A stretch of DNA of 15,952 nucleotides from an uncultured Oscillospiraceae bacterium (GCA_910584805.1 CAJUCB010000045.1:1-15952); one strand, 5' to 3'. Counted from the first letter of the stretch, positions 5,688-13,612 are shown. Notes: a model not told the origin generated them from the letters alone. Translations and numbers: made by a program.

Positions 5688-6826
5688 GCTGCGTCTGAAA
5701 TATCAATGCTGACCCCGTTCACCTCCACGCCGCCGTCAGCGGGGATGAGGATGTATTTCCGCCCCTGGATGATACGGGTTTCCACCAGGTAGCTGCTCTC
5801 CGGGTCCACTGTGACCTTGACCTCTGGGGTGGTGAGCTGGAATTTTTTGCTGTCAATGAGGTTGGCGGGGCTGAGGGCGGCCCCTGCCCCGAACTCCTGG
5901 TCGCAGTAGAGCTTGAACTCACCCACCTGGTTCTCCGCCACCCCGCAGTTTTGCAGGACCCGGCTCACCTCGTCCACAGAGATGCCCAAGGGCTCTGGGT
6001 CCTTGCTCTCCTTGTGCTGCTGGATGCGCTCCCGCAACTGTTCGTGGACCGCCTGTACCACCTCATAACTGCAAGCCTCCCCCAAAGCCTCCCCTAGTGC
6101 GGACTGAAAGGCCTCCTTCTGCTGGGCGGCGGACATGGGGGCTTCCGTGTGGAAGAGCCCGTCAATCAACTCCTGGTGGAGCTCGTCGGGGTTGCGGGCA
6201 TAGTACAGGGCATTGTAAAGATTGGCGGCCCGGTCGTCAAAGGCGGGGAAGAGGAAGCCCAACTCCGGGGGCGACACCACTTGCCCCGTGGTGCGGTTGT
6301 GGAATTCCCGCTCCTTGGCGCAGTAGCTCAACTGGGGCTTGGCGTCCTTCACCGGGCAGATGCAGCAGACGACGTAGGAGAACACCTGGTCCGAGGCGTC
6401 GGCCTGGAGGCTGTCGTCGTGGCCCCGGTAGGGCACGTCATAGCGGTCGTGGGCCAGGAGAATGAGATAGTTGCTGTCCTCCATGTTCAGGGTCTCGATG
6501 ACCTTGCGGTAAAACTGCTGCCGCACCTCCGGGTCTTGGAGTTCCGAGTCCCGCAGGGCGGAGAGGAGGCGGTGCTCGTTGCTGTCCATGACCTGTTGGG
6601 TGGTGAACACAATGTCCACCAGATTCTTGCCCAGGGCCCCGGAGAGGGCTTTTTTCAAAAAACCCAGGTATTTTTCTGCCTCCTCCTGGGTGGCGATGCC
6701 CAGGGACACATCCAGCTCCGAGATGATTTCCCGGCCGCCGTTGACGTAGCAGCCATAGACCCGGCTGATGCCGCTTTTCTCCGGCCGGAAGCGGCGGCGC
6801 AGTTCACTGATTTCTTTTTGATTCAT
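5666..6826 (-). CDS. DUF4317 family protein
   Basis: A 386-aa protein that I recognise as DUF4317, a family of unknown function common in Clostridia. The N-terminus MNQKEISELRRRF, the SRVYGCYVNG stretch (about residues 20-29), the central LLAHDRYDVPYRG (about 123-135) and the cysteine-containing YVVCCICPVKDAKP (about 151-164) are characteristic. The C-terminus has a short beta-rich end reading YILIPADGGVEVNG. It is predicted soluble, with no signal peptide or membrane segment. The ATG at 6826 is preceded by GAGGT with 4-nt spacing. It has its own consensus promoter 52 nt upstream and is probably monocistronic, since an ECF-type promoter starts the next operon. No role can be assigned. Confidence 0.9.
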   Translation of the reverse strand: MNQKEISELRRRFRPEKSGISRVYGCYVNGGREIISELDVSLGIATQEEAEKYLGFLKKALSGALGKNLVDIVFTTQQVMDSNEHRLLSALRDSELQDPEVRQQFYRKVIETLNMEDSNYLILLAHDRYDVPYRGHDDSLQADASDQVFSYVVCCICPVKDAKPQLSYCAKEREFHNRTTGQVVSPPELGFLFPAFDDRAANLYNALYYARNPDELHQELIDGLFHTEAPMSAAQQKEAFQSALGEALGEACSYEVVQAVHEQLRERIQQHKESKDPEPLGISVDEVSRVLQNCGVAENQVGEFKLYCDQEFGAGAALSPANLIDSKKFQLTTPEVKVTVDPESSYLVETRIIQGRKYILIPADGGVEVNGVSIDISDAAPSRDAE

Positions 6827-6877
6827 AGGTACCTCAAGCGTTGGAAAGATTGGCCGTGTTCCGGCCCAGTGGGCACT

Positions 6878-6906
6878 ATTATACGCCGAAATGGAGGGAA
6901 GGGCAA
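6878..6906 (-). promoter_or_regulatory. Sigma-A promoter of the DUF4317 gene
   Basis: Minus strand TTGCCC (6901-6906), 17-nt spacer and perfect TATAAT (6878-6883), about 50 nt before the start codon. A small GGCCG-GAACA-CGGCC hairpin lies in the leader. Confidence 0.85.
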
Positions 6907-6926
6907 GGGGGAATGGGGCCGGTGCC

Positions 6927-9500
6927 TTAGGTCAACTCATCCCGCATGGCATCGATGATATTCTCCTTCTTCAACTGGCGCACCGCGTACAGCATGGTGA
7001 TGAACACCACCAGGAACACCGCGCCAATGCTGATGGCCACGCTGGCCCAGGGGAGCTGGAAGCTGAGGTCATCGGCGCCTCCGGCAGTGAAGAACCAGTA
7101 GATGACCCAGGAGAGCAGCAGAGAGAGGGGAATGCCCAAGAGCAGGGCCCGCAGGCCATAGAAGAAGCATTCAAAATTCATCATCTTTTGGAAATCCCCC
7201 TCTGCCATGCCCACCGAGCGGAGCATGGCCAGCTCCCGCCGCCGGAGCTTGATGTTGGTGGAGATGGTGTTGAACACGTTGGCCACGGCGATGAGGGAGA
7301 TCATCACGATAAAGACGTAGGCGAACACGTTGGCAATGAACATCATGCTTTGATTGGTCTCGATGGCCTTGTCCAGGTTCAGCAGCAGGTAGTTGCTGCG
7401 GATGCCCTGGTCCATCACCAGGGCTTGGAGGGCCTTGGTGGACTGGGCGGGGGTGTCGGAGCAGTAGGTGAGCCCTTTGGCGCTGGCCTGGGCGTCCGGG
7501 GGGACCAGCTGGGCCTTTTGGGAGAGGGGAGCCACGGCGGTCATGATGTAGCCCTCTTGGATGATAGGACTGCTGCTCAAGGTACCGGGGCTGTCCGGCA
7601 GAAGGAAATTTTGCAGATCCAGGGTCATCGTGGGCCCCTCCGCCCCCTCTGGGGCCGACTGGGTGATGGGGGAGAGCGGGAGTGTCAGGGAGGAGACCGT
7701 GAACAGGTCGGGAAATTCCTCCGGGGCCAGGATGCGGTTCAGCTGGGGATTCCTCTTGGCGATGGTCAGGAGCTTGCCGCTCTCCCCGGTATAGTCCCCG
7801 GCGGACAGGTTGTTTTCCAACAAAAGCTGCTGGAAGCTCTGGTCGTCCAGGAAAAGGAGAAAGAGAATCAGCTGGCCGTCCTGGGCGGCATCTTCGCTGG
7901 CCAGGTAGTCCGGGGAAAGGAGCTGGGGGTCCAGGTGGATGGCGCAGGGGACCATTTCCTCATAGCTGGCGCTGGTGATGCCCTGGACGCTTTTGGTGGC
8001 GTCCAGGAGGGACAGCAATTCCTGCTGGTCCATATCCTCCGCCACGGTGAGGCTGATGTCGAAGGAGGTGGCTACGTTGGCCATTTCCGAGGCCTGTTTC
8101 AAGTCCTGGGCAAAGGCGCTGGTGGAAATGAACAGCACCACGCTGAGGACTAAGGAGAGGATAATGCTGCGGTAACGCTTCTTGTTCCGCTTGAAATTTT
8201 TTAGGGCCAGGTCCCCTTCCAAGCCGTAGAGCCGCTGGAACAGGCGGGAGGTGCGCATGGCCGTGGCCTCCACCTTTAACTCTCCGGTCTGGCGGATGCA
8301 GTCCATGACTGGGGTGTTGGAGGCTTTCCGGGCGGGGACATAGGCGGAGAGTAGGATGGTGAGCAGGCTCACCAGAGCCGCCAACGCCAGCACCGGGGGA
8401 GCGGGGACTAGGGTGAGGTCCACGCCCTCATACATAAAGCTCTCAAAATGCTCCGCCACCAGCAGCAAGACCCCCTCCATGGCCGCCAGCCCCAGGAGGA
8501 TTCCTAGGGGGATGCCCACCAGCCCGATGCAGACCCCCTCAAAGAGGACGGAGCTGCGCAGTTGCTTTGCGGTGGCCCCCACGGACATGAGAATCCCCAG
8601 CTGATGGGTACGCTCATTGAGGGAGATGCTAAAGGCGTTGTGGATGAGAAAGACGGAGCCCAGCATGATGATGGCCAACACCACGCCCCCCACGGCCAGG
8701 AGCAGGGAGGTGAAGAGCTTGTCGTTGGATAGGCCCATGAAGCGCAGGACCTCGTCGTTCTGGATGACGTGCTGGCCCTGGGCGGCCCGGTCCAGGTAGC
8801 CGTGGAGCCCATAGGGCTGCTGGAGGGTGAGGAACACGGAGCAGTTGTCGGAGAGGGGGGCGTGATCCGCCGTGGTGATGAGGGGATAGCCGGGGGCGCT
8901 GCGCAGGTAGCTGGGGGTGCGGCAAAGCCCCACCACGGTGTAGCTGTGGGTTGCCTGGGGCAGGAACTGCTCCTCCTCCTGATAGGCGGTGTAATTGCCA
9001 AGGCCCTGGCCGTCCAGGCTGCGGCTGCCAGTGGAGAGGCTGAGGGTATCCCCCACGGACAGATGGAGGGCGCCATCGGTCATGGCGGCAGCGGAGACCA
9101 CCACTTCCCCACTGTTTTCCGGCAGACGTCCGGCAATGAGCTGGATGGGCAGATCGGCAAAGGCCGTTTGGTCATAACCGCAGAGGATGAGGTAGGGCTT
9201 TTTGGGGTTCTGGGGAGCTTCCAGCGGGGCCACCCCCAGATTTTCCAGGACGGCGGTCTGGGAGATCTCTGGGTCCCTGCTGCGCGCCTGGGCGAAGTCG
9301 GCAGGGACGTCAAGAAAGGCTGCATGCCAGCCGCCGTACTCCACCGCCGCACCCTCGGCCATGTAGCGCAGTAGGGAGACGCCGAAGGTACACACCGCCG
9401 TAATCATGGCGGCGGAGAGTATCACACCCAGGATGGTGACAAAGGTGCGGCCTGGGCTCTTGCGCAGGCCCTGAAAGGCCACTTTATGAAAGACATTCAT
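6927..9500 (-). CDS. ABC transporter permease with two FtsX domains
   Basis: An 857-aa inner-membrane protein built as a duplicated MacB/LolC-like unit. TM1 is at about residues 19-44, followed by a large extracytoplasmic domain (about 45-260) and a three-helix FtsX domain (about 265-395) containing NERTHQLGILMSVGA. A second TM (about 455-475), second outer domain (about 480-720) and second FtsX domain (about 735-845), with RRRELAMLRSVGM, repeat the pattern, giving about 8 TM. The two 'G.L.SVGA/M' loops are the usual ATPase-coupling helices. It pairs with the ATPase gene just upstream, whose stop overlaps its ATG by 4 nt. Such permeases export or extract peptides and lipids, or act as mechanotransmission machines. 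The adjacent two-component system suggests envelope or antimicrobial-peptide defence (inference). The stop is at 6927; no clear terminator follows before the next promoter. Confidence 0.92.
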   Translation of the reverse strand: MNVFHKVAFQGLRKSPGRTFVTILGVILSAAMITAVCTFGVSLLRYMAEGAAVEYGGWHAAFLDVPADFAQARSRDPEISQTAVLENLGVAPLEAPQNPKKPYLILCGYDQTAFADLPIQLIAGRLPENSGEVVVSAAAMTDGALHLSVGDTLSLSTGSRSLDGQGLGNYTAYQEEEQFLPQATHSYTVVGLCRTPSYLRSAPGYPLITTADHAPLSDNCSVFLTLQQPYGLHGYLDRAAQGQHVIQNDEVLRFMGLSNDKLFTSLLLAVGGVVLAIIMLGSVFLIHNAFSISLNERTHQLGILMSVGATAKQLRSSVLFEGVCIGLVGIPLGILLGLAAMEGVLLLVAEHFESFMYEGVDLTLVPAPPVLALAALVSLLTILLSAYVPARKASNTPVMDCIRQTGELKVEATAMRTSRLFQRLYGLEGDLALKNFKRNKKRYRSIILSLVLSVVLFISTSAFAQDLKQASEMANVATSFDISLTVAEDMDQQELLSLLDATKSVQGITSASYEEMVPCAIHLDPQLLSPDYLASEDAAQDGQLILFLLFLDDQSFQQLLLENNLSAGDYTGESGKLLTIAKRNPQLNRILAPEEFPDLFTVSSLTLPLSPITQSAPEGAEGPTMTLDLQNFLLPDSPGTLSSSPIIQEGYIMTAVAPLSQKAQLVPPDAQASAKGLTYCSDTPAQSTKALQALVMDQGIRSNYLLLNLDKAIETNQSMMFIANVFAYVFIVMISLIAVANVFNTISTNIKLRRRELAMLRSVGMAEGDFQKMMNFECFFYGLRALLLGIPLSLLLSWVIYWFFTAGGADDLSFQLPWASVAISIGAVFLVVFITMLYAVRQLKKENIIDAMRDELT

Positions 9501-10186
9501 CTGGGGAGCACCTGCCTTTCGTCCCGGACCACCCGGCCGTCGGAGACGGTGAGGATGCGGTCGGCTTGGAGGGCGATGTTCTCGTCGTGGGTGACCAGGA
9601 GCAGGGTCTGCCGGTAGCGCCGCTGGCTCTCCTTCAACAGGCGAAGGATCTCATGGCTGTTGCGGCTGTCCAGGCTGCCGGTGGGCTCGTCGGCCAGCAT
9701 CACCGCCGGGGCGTTCATCAGGGCCCGGCCGATGGCCACCCGCTGCTGTTGGCCTCCTGAGAGCTGGTTGGGCAGGTGGGTCCGGCGGTCTTGGAGCCCC
9801 AGAAGCTGCAATAAGTCCTCCAAGCGCTCCCGGTTCACCCGGCGGCGGTCCATGAGGATGGGCAGGGTGATGTTTTCCACCACATTCAAGCTGGGAATCA
9901 GGTTGTGGAACTGGTAGATTAGCCCCACCTGCCGCCGGCGAAAAATGGCCAGCTTTTCTTTGCTCTGGGCATAGACATCCTGGCCGTCCAGATATACCTT
10001 CCCGCTGGTGGGGATATCCACCCCACCTATGATGTGGAGGAGGGTGGACTTGCCGGAACCAGAGGGGCCGATGATGGCGGTGAACTCCCCCTTGTTGACA
10101 CTGAGGGTCACGTGGTCTACGGCGGTGACTTGGTTCCCCTCCTGACCGTAGACCTTGCACAGGTTTTCCACACGTAAAAATTCCAT
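9497..10186 (-). CDS. ABC transporter ATP-binding protein (LolD/MacB type)
   Basis: A 229-aa cytoplasmic ATPase with all motifs intact: Walker A GPSGSGKS (40-47), Q-loop in LIYQFHNLIPS (Q92), signature LSGGQQQR (142-149), Walker B VMLADE (162-167, catalytic E167), D-loop SLD (171-173) and switch histidine H200 in LLVTHDE. Length and motif wording place it with ATPases that serve FtsX/MacB permeases. It would hydrolyse ATP to drive the double-FtsX permease encoded immediately after it (ATGA overlap, 9497-9500). The ATG at 10186 has an AAGGAGG ribosome binding site. The 84-nt gap to the kinase stop holds a -10-like box and three 11-bp repeats, so this pair probably has its own regulated promoter besides any read-through from the kinase gene. 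Confidence 0.95.
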   Translation of the reverse strand: MEFLRVENLCKVYGQEGNQVTAVDHVTLSVNKGEFTAIIGPSGSGKSTLLHIIGGVDIPTSGKVYLDGQDVYAQSKEKLAIFRRRQVGLIYQFHNLIPSLNVVENITLPILMDRRRVNRERLEDLLQLLGLQDRRTHLPNQLSGGQQQRVAIGRALMNAPAVMLADEPTGSLDSRNSHEILRLLKESQRRYRQTLLLVTHDENIALQADRILTVSDGRVVRDERQVLPR

Positions 10187-10220
10187 GATATGAGCCTCCT
10201 TCTTTTTTCAGTCTGCCCAT

Positions 10221-10267
10221 ATACTAAAGCATTTCCCTGACATCTCCGTGACGTTTCGGTGAGAGAA
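10221..10267 (-). promoter_or_regulatory. Candidate response-regulator-dependent promoter with tandem 11-bp repeats
   Basis: On the minus strand a -10-like TAGTAT (10221-10226) has no usable -35 at 17 nt. Instead, written on the plus strand, three consecutive 11-mers follow: CCCTGACATCT (10235-10245), CCGTGACGTTT (10246-10256) and CGGTGAGAGAA (10257-10267), with a fourth, weaker one (CCGTCACCTTT) running into the kinase stop. The register of one helical turn and the position over the -35 region fit an OmpR-family activator site. Confidence 0.5.
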
Positions 10268-10270
10268 CCG

Positions 10271-11272
10271 TCACCTTTCAAGGGGTTTGGGGAAACGTAT
10301 GACAAAAAGCGCGCCGCCCTGGGGGTGGTTTTTGGCGGTGATGGTGGCCCCCTGGCGGGTGAGGATGGTTTTGCTCAGGGCCAGGCCGATGCCGTAGCCG
10401 GTGGCCCCGGCGTCCTTGCCCCGGTAGAAGCGTTCAAAGAGGAAGGGGAGATCCTCCGGGGCGATGCCTTCTCCGCTGTCGTGGAGGGTGATGGCGGTAT
10501 ACAGTAAGGTGTCCTCACAGGCGATGTGGAGGGCCCCATGCTCCCCGGCCTTTTCCACGCAGTTTTTCAACACATTCCCCAAGGCCTCCGCCAGCCACGC
10601 CTGGTCCCCCAGGATGTGTACCCCTTGGGGCAGGTCCAGGGTCAGGCGGATGTCGTGGAGCTCCAGGGGGATGAGGAAGGGGCGCAGGGCGGTTTGGACC
10701 AGTGCCGCCACCTCCACCGGCGCTTTCTGAAACGTCACGATTCCCGCGTCCAGGCGGGAGAGCTTTAATAGGGCGTTCAACAGCCAGTCCATTTGGGCAA
10801 AGGCCCCCTGGGCATCCCGGAGCAGGGCCCGGCGCTCTGCCTCACTGGGATCGTTTTTCAATAGGGAGAGGATCAGGTTGGCGGAGGTGAGGGGCGTGCG
10901 AAGCTGGTGGGCGATATCCGCCAGGGAGTCGGCCAGGTGGGCCTTTTCCCGGCGGAGGGCGTCGTTTTGCTCCCGGATGCGCAGGGTCATTTTGTTGACC
11001 TCGTGTTCCAAAATGGAAAGCTCTCCTTCCTCGCTGCTGCCGATGACCAGGTCCTCTGCCCCGTGGAGCACCCGGTCGATTTCCAGGGAGATTTCGGCAA
11101 TGCGCCGGTAGCGGGCGGCGGTGTAGGCCCAGAAGAGCCCGGCAAAGGCGGCGGCGGTGCCCAGGGCCAGCAGCCCCGCCGCCGGTTGGAGGGCGAAGCC
11201 CAGACTCCCGGCCACCAGGGCCAGGGCGGCAGAGAGCAGGGCCAGCTGCCGCAGTTCTCTATTGCGCAGCAT
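10271..11272 (-). CDS. Sensor histidine kinase, short intramembrane-sensing type
   Basis: A 333-aa kinase with two TM segments (about residues 9-28 and 31-52) joined by almost no external loop, so it cannot bind a large ligand outside and may sense within the membrane or through the transporter. A HAMP-like/coiled linker (about 53-110) leads to the HisKA domain with phospho-acceptor H122 in AHQLRTPL. The HATPase domain has the N-box LGNVLKNCVEKA (N237), G1 DSGEGI (265-270), F-box LFERFYRG and G2 GYGIGLALS. The start is the ATG at 11272, within the end of the regulator gene (14-nt overlap) and preceded by GGGAGAA; a longer upstream reading only translates the regulator in another frame. It phosphorylates the regulator encoded just upstream. 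Confidence 0.93.
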   Translation of the reverse strand: MLRNRELRQLALLSAALALVAGSLGFALQPAAGLLALGTAAAFAGLFWAYTAARYRRIAEISLEIDRVLHGAEDLVIGSSEEGELSILEHEVNKMTLRIREQNDALRREKAHLADSLADIAHQLRTPLTSANLILSLLKNDPSEAERRALLRDAQGAFAQMDWLLNALLKLSRLDAGIVTFQKAPVEVAALVQTALRPFLIPLELHDIRLTLDLPQGVHILGDQAWLAEALGNVLKNCVEKAGEHGALHIACEDTLLYTAITLHDSGEGIAPEDLPFLFERFYRGKDAGATGYGIGLALSKTILTRQGATITAKNHPQGGALFVIRFPKPLER

Positions 11273-11945
11273 GGCGTTCTCCCAGGCGGTAGCCGGTGCC
11301 CCGGACGGTGCGGATGATCTGGGGGGAGGCCGGGTCGTCCTCGATCTTCTCCCGCAGGCGCTTGATGTAGACGGTGAGGGTGTTGTCATTCACGAATTCC
11401 CCTGCCGCATCCCAGAGCTCGTCCAGCAGCCGGTCGCGGGTGAGGATGGTTTTGGGGTTGTTGATGAACAGCAGGAGCAGGCGGTATTCCAGGGGGGAGA
11501 GGAACAGCTCCCGCCCTTCTTTTTTCACCAGGCCGTTGACCATATCCACAGTCAGGTTTTGGATGGTAAAGACGGCGGGGACCTGTCCCGCTTTCCGCAG
11601 GGCCGCGCCGATCCGGGCCAGGAGCTCCCTGGGGCGGAAGGGCTTTGTAATGTAGTCGTCCGCCCCCATGTTCAGCCCTGTCACCACGCTGGCCTCGTCC
11701 CCAGAGGCGGTGAGGAAGAGGACGGGGATGTTTTGGGCCTGTTTGATTTGGGTGCAGACGGTGAAGCCGTTGCCGTCGGGGAGGGAGATGTCCACCAGGG
11801 CCAGGTCGAACGTCTCCTGGCCCAGCAGCTGGACGGCCTCTGCCTGGGTGGGGGCGTGGCGGACGGAAAAGCCCTCGGTTTCCAATAAGCGGGTGAGGTT
11901 TTTGGCGATCTCCCGGTCGTCCTCCACCAAAAAAATCTGTTTCAT
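11259..11945 (-). CDS. OmpR/PhoB-family response regulator
   Basis: A 228-aa two-domain regulator. The receiver domain (about 1-115) has acidic pocket D9/D10, phospho-acceptor D52 in LVDISLPDG, T79 and K101 in ITKPF. The C-terminal winged helix (about 130-225) shows the usual LSPLEYRLLLLF, VYIKRLREKI and RTVRGTGYRL. The start is the ATG at 11945, with GGAGAG upstream; the ATG eight codons earlier lacks a ribosome binding site. First gene of the two-component operon, with a near-consensus sigma-A promoter, so its basal expression is probably constitutive. Its likely target is the repeat-bearing promoter of the ABC genes downstream (inference). Confidence 0.95.
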   Translation of the reverse strand: MKQIFLVEDDREIAKNLTRLLETEGFSVRHAPTQAEAVQLLGQETFDLALVDISLPDGNGFTVCTQIKQAQNIPVLFLTASGDEASVVTGLNMGADDYITKPFRPRELLARIGAALRKAGQVPAVFTIQNLTVDMVNGLVKKEGRELFLSPLEYRLLLLFINNPKTILTRDRLLDELWDAAGEFVNDNTLTVYIKRLREKIEDDPASPQIIRTVRGTGYRLGERHAAQ

Positions 11946-11975
11946 CTGGGTTCTCTCCTTCCAGTCCATAGTTGG

Positions 11976-12004
11976 ATTATATCCAGGGGCGGGAGGGATT
12001 GCAA
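11976..12004 (-). promoter_or_regulatory. Sigma-A promoter of the two-component operon
   Basis: Minus strand TTGCAA (11999-12004), 17-nt spacer and perfect TATAAT (11976-11981), about 30 nt before the regulator ATG. Confidence 0.88.
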
Positions 12005-12018
12005 GGGCTTTTCTATGT

Positions 12019-12050
12019 ACTGCCGCCGTCCGAGCTGGGGCGGCGGCAGT
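12019..12050 (-). terminator. Perfect 10-bp hairpin after spoIVB
   Basis: ACTGCCGCCG (12019-12028) pairs with CGGCGGCAGT (12041-12050), starting 5 nt past the SpoIVB stop. No T tract follows on the minus strand, so it is terminator-like but not canonical. Confidence 0.45.
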
Positions 12051-12055
12051 TGGGC

Positions 12056-13120
12056 TTAGGCTTCCGCCTTCTGGGCGGCGTCCAGCATGTGCTGGGCGAA
12101 GATGCCATAGCCCCGGTCGGCGTGGTCGATGAGCACGTGGGTCACGGCCCCCACCAGCTTGCCGTCCTGGAGGATGGGCGAACCGCTCATGCCCTGGACG
12201 ATGCCGCCGGTCTTTTCCAACAGCCTGGGGTCGGTGACTTGGAGCATCAGGTCACGGGTGTCTGTGGCGCTGTCGTAGACTTTCAAAATCTCCACGGAAT
12301 ATTCCTCCACCGTGTCGCCAACAATATTGGCAAGGATGGTGGCCTCTCCCGTGTGGACGGCTGCGGGCTCAGCCACCGGCAGGGCCTCCCCGGAGAACCC
12401 GGCGGGGTTTTTCAGGTGGCCGAATACCCCCTGTTCCGTGTTGGCAAAGAGGGTCCCCAGGTCCTCCTGGGTGGAGAAGCTCCCCCGCAGTTCCCCGGGC
12501 TTGCCGTCCATACCCTTCACCACGCTGGCCACACTGGCAGGCGTGATGGCCCCGGTTTGCAGCTTCATGAGCACGGCGGTGTCCACGTCGTTGATGCCGT
12601 GGCCCAGGGTGCCGAAGAGGCCGCTGTTGGGGTCCACAAAGGTGAGGGTCCCGATGCCGGCCATGGAGTCCCGAATCCAGGCGCCCAGCTTATAGGCCCC
12701 GTCGGTGCTGCACTGGACGGCGGTGGTAGTCACTTCCTGGGGCGCTTCGTCCCGGAGGACTTGCAGTTCCAGTTCCTTGCCCTGGGCGTCCTGCAAGATG
12801 GCCTGGACGTCCTCAATGGAGCTCACCTGTGCGCCGTCGATGTGCGTGATTACGTCCCCTTCTTGGAGGCCGCAGGCCTTAGCCGGGGAGGCCAAGCCCC
12901 CCTGGGTGGTGACGTCGGACAGCCCCACCACCAGCACCCCTTGGGAGAAGAGCTTGATTCCCACTGCCTGGCCCAGCGGGATCACATATTGGGTTTCCCC
13001 GGCGGCTTTGGCGCTGGGGGAGAGGGAGAGGGCCGTCATCAAGGCGACCGCCCACACAAGCAGGCAGCGAAAGCCCTGGGCCAGGGCGGCCGGTCCCTGG
13101 CACTCTTTGGTGTGTTGCAA
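12056..13120 (-). CDS. spoIVB: SpoIVB peptidase (S55 family, PDZ domain)
   Basis: A 354-aa serine peptidase with an N-terminal membrane anchor (about residues 18-38), a PDZ domain (about 65-130, with GLQEGDVITHIDG) and an S55 peptidase domain. The catalytic triad is visible as H174 in GTLGHGI, D297 in QVTDPRLLEK and S312 in QGMSGSPILQ; the 15-residue D-to-S spacing is that of Bacillus subtilis SpoIVB. In sporulation this enzyme is secreted from the forespore and triggers pro-sigma-K processing through SpoIVFA; in Clostridia that target is less clear. The start is the TTG at 13120, with GGGGGTG five nt upstream; longer readings to ATGs at 13183 and 13213 lack a ribosome binding site and run into the terminator at 13197-13230. 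Not adjacent to spo0A here, unlike many clostridia. Confidence 0.92.
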   Translation of the reverse strand: MQHTKECQGPAALAQGFRCLLVWAVALMTALSLSPSAKAAGETQYVIPLGQAVGIKLFSQGVLVVGLSDVTTQGGLASPAKACGLQEGDVITHIDGAQVSSIEDVQAILQDAQGKELELQVLRDEAPQEVTTTAVQCSTDGAYKLGAWIRDSMAGIGTLTFVDPNSGLFGTLGHGINDVDTAVLMKLQTGAITPASVASVVKGMDGKPGELRGSFSTQEDLGTLFANTEQGVFGHLKNPAGFSGEALPVAEPAAVHTGEATILANIVGDTVEEYSVEILKVYDSATDTRDLMLQVTDPRLLEKTGGIVQGMSGSPILQDGKLVGAVTHVLIDHADRGYGIFAQHMLDAAQKAEA

Positions 13121-13196
13121 GAGATCACCCCCGTTTTGGTTTTTCTCTGTCAATTTGCGCGGCAAAACGCGCAGGTCTAGCATGGCCGTTTTTCGC

Positions 13197-13230
13197 AAAA
13201 AAAGAAGCGCCAATCTTACACAGCGCTTCC
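13197..13230 (-). terminator. Rho-independent terminator (second of two) after the surface protein gene
   Basis: GAAGCGC (13204-13210) pairs with GCGCTTC (13223-13229), and on the minus strand T7 (13203-13197) follows. It separates the surface protein transcript from spoIVB. Confidence 0.85.
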
Positions 13231-13249
13231 TTGGAAATTTTTTGAATAG

Positions 13250-13280
13250 AGAAAGGCCGGGGCCCGAAGGGGGCCCCGGC
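13250..13280 (-). terminator. Rho-independent terminator (first of two) after the surface protein gene
   Basis: GCCGGGGCCC (13256-13265) pairs perfectly with GGGCCCCGGC (13271-13280) around a 5-nt loop, followed on the minus strand by CTTTCTCT. It lies 20 nt after the stop codon at 13301. Confidence 0.7.
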
Positions 13281-13300
13281 GCTTGGGTTGTTGGGGAGGT

Positions 13301-13612
13301 TTAGTCTTCGCGTTTTTTCAAAATGCCCAAGCCCAGGGTGCTCAGGCAGGCCGCAGCGGCAGCCAATAGGCCCATGGGGGTGTCGCCGGTGTTGGGCACG
13401 TCCGCCAGGGGGACTTCCTCTTCCAGGATTTCAATGGTAGAGGGGTCGGGGGCTTTCACCAGGGGGACTTTCTCCGCGGGGATTGTCACCTTGGGCGGCT
13501 GGGTGTTGGGGATATCTACCAGAGGGGGCTGTTCCTCTGGGATATCCACCAGCGGGGGTTCCTCCTCGGGGATGTCTACTAGAGGCGGTTCCTCTTCGGG
13601 GATATCTACCAG
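13301..13612 (-). CDS. C-terminal wall spacer and VPNTG sorting signal, out of frame with the body of the surface protein
   Basis: The 103 codons from 13612 to the stop at 13301 encode four copies of a 10-residue unit LVDIPEEEPP, a degenerate fifth unit KVTIPAEKVP, then a cell-wall sorting signal: VPNTGD, an Ala/Leu-rich hydrophobic helix and the tail KKRED. This is the normal C-terminus of sortase-anchored proteins (VPNTG being a variant of LPXTG). It has no start of its own with a ribosome binding site (a GTG at 13549 is in frame but unsupported) and is shifted by one nt from the large upstream frame. Removing one C from the C5 run at 13614-13618 would join both into one protein. Confidence 0.75.
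   Translation of the reverse strand: MVDIPEEEPPLVDIPEEEPPLVDIPEEQPPLVDIPNTQPPKVTIPAEKVPLVKAPDPSTIEILEEEVPLADVPNTGDTPMGLLAAAAACLSTLGLGILKKRED

Noticed and set aside
6891..8153. Long plus-strand Gly/His/Glu-rich frames antisense to the permease and other genes
   Set aside because: Typical antisense shadows of GC-rich genes, with no motifs and no ribosome binding sites.
6927..10186. BceAB-type bacitracin transporter
   Set aside because: The permease has two TM1-outer domain-FtsX units (about 8 TM) instead of the 10-TM BceB layout with a single large loop between TM7 and TM8.
13178..13184. Sigma-G-like -10 (CATGCTA on minus) upstream of spoIVB
   Set aside because: It matches the -10 pattern, but no GYATR-like -35 lies at 17-18 nt, so it was not listed as a promoter even though forespore expression is expected.
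13493..13612. CRISPR array
   Set aside because: The 30-bp units are contiguous without spacers and encode an in-frame peptide repeat.
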